From Leptolinea sp. UBA5203 (GTDB lineage: Bacteria > Chloroflexota > Anaerolineae > Anaerolineales > Anaerolineaceae): DNA of 64,000 nt. A program made the position numbers and the translations under genes. Below the pieces are notes generated by a model. It had not been told where the DNA came from, did no database searches, and saw only the letters and a program-made list of their open reading frames with translations. How positions within the stretch are numbered: the first letter of the stretch is position 1; every line of letters starts with the position of its first letter. The stretch lies in assembly GCA_002412765.1 (NCBI GenBank), contig DHVR01000068.1, positions 1 through 64,000 of the forward strand. Reading direction: 5' to 3'. This document shows, one piece after another, positions 62,320 to 64,000 of the stretch.

Positions 62320-63012
62320 TTATTTACCGGAATATGGGGTATCCATTGGGACTGTTGGATCATCAAATTCTTGAACTTCACCCGTATGAATAAAAATTGT
62401 TCTTTCACATATGTTCATCACTCGATCCGCTAAACGTTCCAGGTCATGGGCTGCCCATAAAGTGTAGTTCACCCGATCATAAGAGGTTGGATCCTTGATA
62501 ATTTCATTAATCAATTCCCGATAGACCTGGTTGTAAAGATCATCGACAATATCATCATCCGTTGTGATCTTTCTGGCTAATTCATCATCCACCGCCATGA
62601 ACGCCTCTAACGATTGTGAAAGCATATTCAAGGCAACAGTAGCCATCTGAGGGAGTTTTTTAGAAGCAGCTAGTAATGAACCTTCACCTAATAGTAAGTT
62701 TATTTTCCCAATGCCCTTGGCATAATCCCCCATGCGCTCGAGTTCCATAATAATTTCCAGTACCGAAGCCAACACCCGTAAATCACTGGCAAGGGGTTGT
62801 TGTGTCGCAATTAAGGTTAATACTTTATGCTCAATGGCATAGCGCCGATTATTAATAACTTTATCTTCTGCGATAATCGTTTTGGAGATAGGAAAATTCC
62901 GTTCCATTAACGCATTTATGGAATTCGTTACAGCAGTAGAAACCATCGCGCCCAAGGTCATCACATCTTGTTTAATATCATTTAATCCACGATCTAGAAT
63001 TTCTCTAGGCAT
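62320..63012 (-). CDS. phoU: phosphate uptake regulator PhoU (copy 2)
   Basis: A 230-residue PhoU with both helical repeats and the motifs ELERMGDYAKG and DLERLADRVMNICERT. It is very similar in layout and sequence to the copy at 58434. It follows pstB copy 2 after 17 bases and belongs to a pstA-pstB-phoU operon entering from the right edge. It is convergent with the phosphoesterase gene, with only six bases between stops and no terminator visible. Confidence 0.95.
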   Translation of the reverse strand: MPREILDRGLNDIKQDVMTLGAMVSTAVTNSINALMERNFPISKTIIAEDKVINNRRYAIEHKVLTLIATQQPLASDLRVLASVLEIIMELERMGDYAKGIGKINLLLGEGSLLAASKKLPQMATVALNMLSQSLEAFMAVDDELARKITTDDDIVDDLYNQVYRELINEIIKDPTSYDRVNYTLWAAHDLERLADRVMNICERTIFIHTGEVQEFDDPTVPMDTPYSGK

Positions 63013-63029
63013 GCAATCCTCTGCAGTTG

Positions 63030-63851
63030 TTATCCAAAGCGACCAGTAATATACTGTTCGGTTAATTCCATTTCTGGTTTGGTGAAGACTTTCTCCGTTG
63101 GGCCAAATTCAACCAAATACCCGGAACGATTTTCATCCACATTATAAAAAGCGGTGAAATCAGAAGCGCGAGCTGCCTGTTGCATATTATGGGTAACAAT
63201 AATAATGGTGTATCTTTCTGCCAGGACCCGAATCAATTCTTCAATCTTAAGGGTGGCAATGGGATCCAACGCAGAAGCGGGTTCATCCATGAGGATAATT
63301 TCAGGACGAATGGCAATCGCCCGTGCGATGCACAGCCGTTGCTGTTGACCGCCAGAAATGGACAGGCCACTTTCTTTCAATTTATCTTTTACCTCGTCCC
63401 ATAAAGCTGCCTGACGTAACGATTCCTCTACCAATTCATCCATATTTCCCTGATACCCATTAATCCTGGCACCCCAGGCTACATTCTCATAAATAGTTTT
63501 AGGGAACGGATTTGGTTTTTGGAACACAATTCCAATTTTTCTTCGAACTTCAACAGCGTCAATATCGCTTTCATACAAATTTACCCCGTGATACAGAATT
63601 TCCCCTTCTGTACGCGAAACTGGAATGAAATCGTTCATCCGATTAAAAGATCGCAATAATGTGCTTTTACCGCAGCCTGAAGGTCCAATAAAGGCGGTAA
63701 TTTTTCGAGCCAATATTTTCATGTTATTTTGCTTGATTGCTAAAAATTTACCATAATAAATGTTAAGATCTTTGGTCTCAATGGCAATTTCATTTGGTTT
63801 ATCGGATTCAGGTACAAGAATCTTATTCATCTTGGCAATTTCGATGTTCAT
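63030..63851 (-). CDS. pstB: phosphate ABC transporter ATP-binding protein (copy 2)
   Basis: A 273-residue ABC ATPase of the PstB type. Walker A GPSGCGKST, Q-loop IGIVFQKPNPFP, signature ISGGQQQRL, Walker B IILMDEPASALD and tail EQYITGRFG are complete. It adjoins pstA with the stop and start codons touching, so this is the copy coupled to the permease. N-terminal ATG 63851 is used; in-frame ATGs at 63839 and 63830 regions could also serve. Together with copy 1 it shows a duplicated pstB-phoU arrangement. Confidence 0.95.
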   Translation of the reverse strand: MNIEIAKMNKILVPESDKPNEIAIETKDLNIYYGKFLAIKQNNMKILARKITAFIGPSGCGKSTLLRSFNRMNDFIPVSRTEGEILYHGVNLYESDIDAVEVRRKIGIVFQKPNPFPKTIYENVAWGARINGYQGNMDELVEESLRQAALWDEVKDKLKESGLSISGGQQQRLCIARAIAIRPEIILMDEPASALDPIATLKIEELIRVLAERYTIIIVTHNMQQAARASDFTAFYNVDENRSGYLVEFGPTEKVFTKPEMELTEQYITGRFG

Positions 63852-64000
63852 TTAATTTAATCTCCTGCTATATCGATTCCTCAACAAAATGGCAGTGGTA
63901 TTTAAGGATAGTAGCAACAAAAGCAGCACCAGAATTGCTGCGGCTGCGATGCTACGGAACTCCGCTTGCGGCCGGGAAGTCCATTGATATATTTGAATGG
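63852..64000 (-). CDS. pstA: phosphate ABC transporter permease PstA, C-terminal end (partial)
   Basis: The minus strand from the window edge to the stop at 63852-63854 encodes the last 48 residues of a membrane permease: ...YQWTSRPQAEFRS, then the final membrane helix IAAAAILVLLLLLLSLNT and a basic tail RNRYSRRLN. The position directly before pstB and the ending are typical for PstA. The rest of the gene lies outside the window. Its stop touches the pstB start, so translation is coupled. Confidence 0.85.
   Translation of the reverse strand, partial: IQIYQWTSRPQAEFRSIAAAAILVLLLLLLSLNTTAILLRNRYSRRLN

Overview
The window looks like a chromosome segment from a member of the Chloroflexota, most likely class Anaerolineae. 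This rests on gene content, not on a marker gene. The pointers are a DUF11-repeat surface protein fused to a C-terminal sortase, a MalEFG/GH13/LacI sugar operon, RNase Y, a T-box-controlled leuS, TPR-tailed O-antigen ligases and an OmpR/PhoR pair beside duplicated pstB-phoU genes. Housekeeping genes have moderate GC. The 3.4-7.3 kb stretch is clearly more AT-rich and looks like an accessory island.

Layout. 0-3.3 kb (minus strand): two tandem tRNA-Ala genes behind a consensus promoter, a terminator, then leuS behind a T-box leader with a visible Leu specifier. 3.4-7.3 kb: accessory island with a Mrr-like nuclease, a coiled-coil membrane protein, a HEPN-like protein, an attC-like structure between the first two, and a REP-associated tyrosine transposase surrounded by GTAG-type REP palindromes. 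7.4-17.8 kb: a HAD phosphatase, a 2467-residue adhesin-like protein ending in LPKTG plus a sortase domain, and a TetR-methyltransferase operon. 18.2-24.1 kb (minus): a five-gene maltodextrin-type uptake operon (binding protein, two permeases, GH13 enzyme, LacI regulator) driven by a consensus promoter overlapped by two CCGG-centred palindromes. 24.3-29.3 kb: M24 peptidase, esterase and metallo-beta-lactamase-fold genes, then rny and recX on the other strand. 29.9-38.0 kb: membrane proteins, a PfkB-fold protein lacking the GAGD motif, an M20 peptidase, a transglutaminase-like protein and a PAP2 phosphatase.

38.0-57.4 kb is an exopolysaccharide locus. The minus arm carries a metallopeptidase, a Wzz-like protein, a lipoprotein, an initiating phosphoglycosyltransferase, a WecG/TagA glycosyltransferase, two O-antigen ligase paralogues and a formyltransferase. 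The plus arm carries a bi-domain oxidoreductase, a heparinase II/III-like protein and a GT4 glycosyltransferase, and then runs directly into a PhoB/PhoR-like pair. 57.6-64.0 kb is a phosphate/polyphosphate block: pstB-phoU, two thymidylate-kinase-like P-loop proteins, a CHAD protein and a calcineurin-like phosphoesterase, meeting a second, convergent pstA-pstB-phoU set that runs off the window.

The most interesting items are the self-contained LPxTG-sortase giant protein, the RAYT/REP island with cassette-like neighbours, and the CHAD/thymidylate-kinase-like/PhoU operon, in which one kinase has Arg in place of the P-loop Lys. No rRNA, CRISPR array, integrase or prophage was seen.
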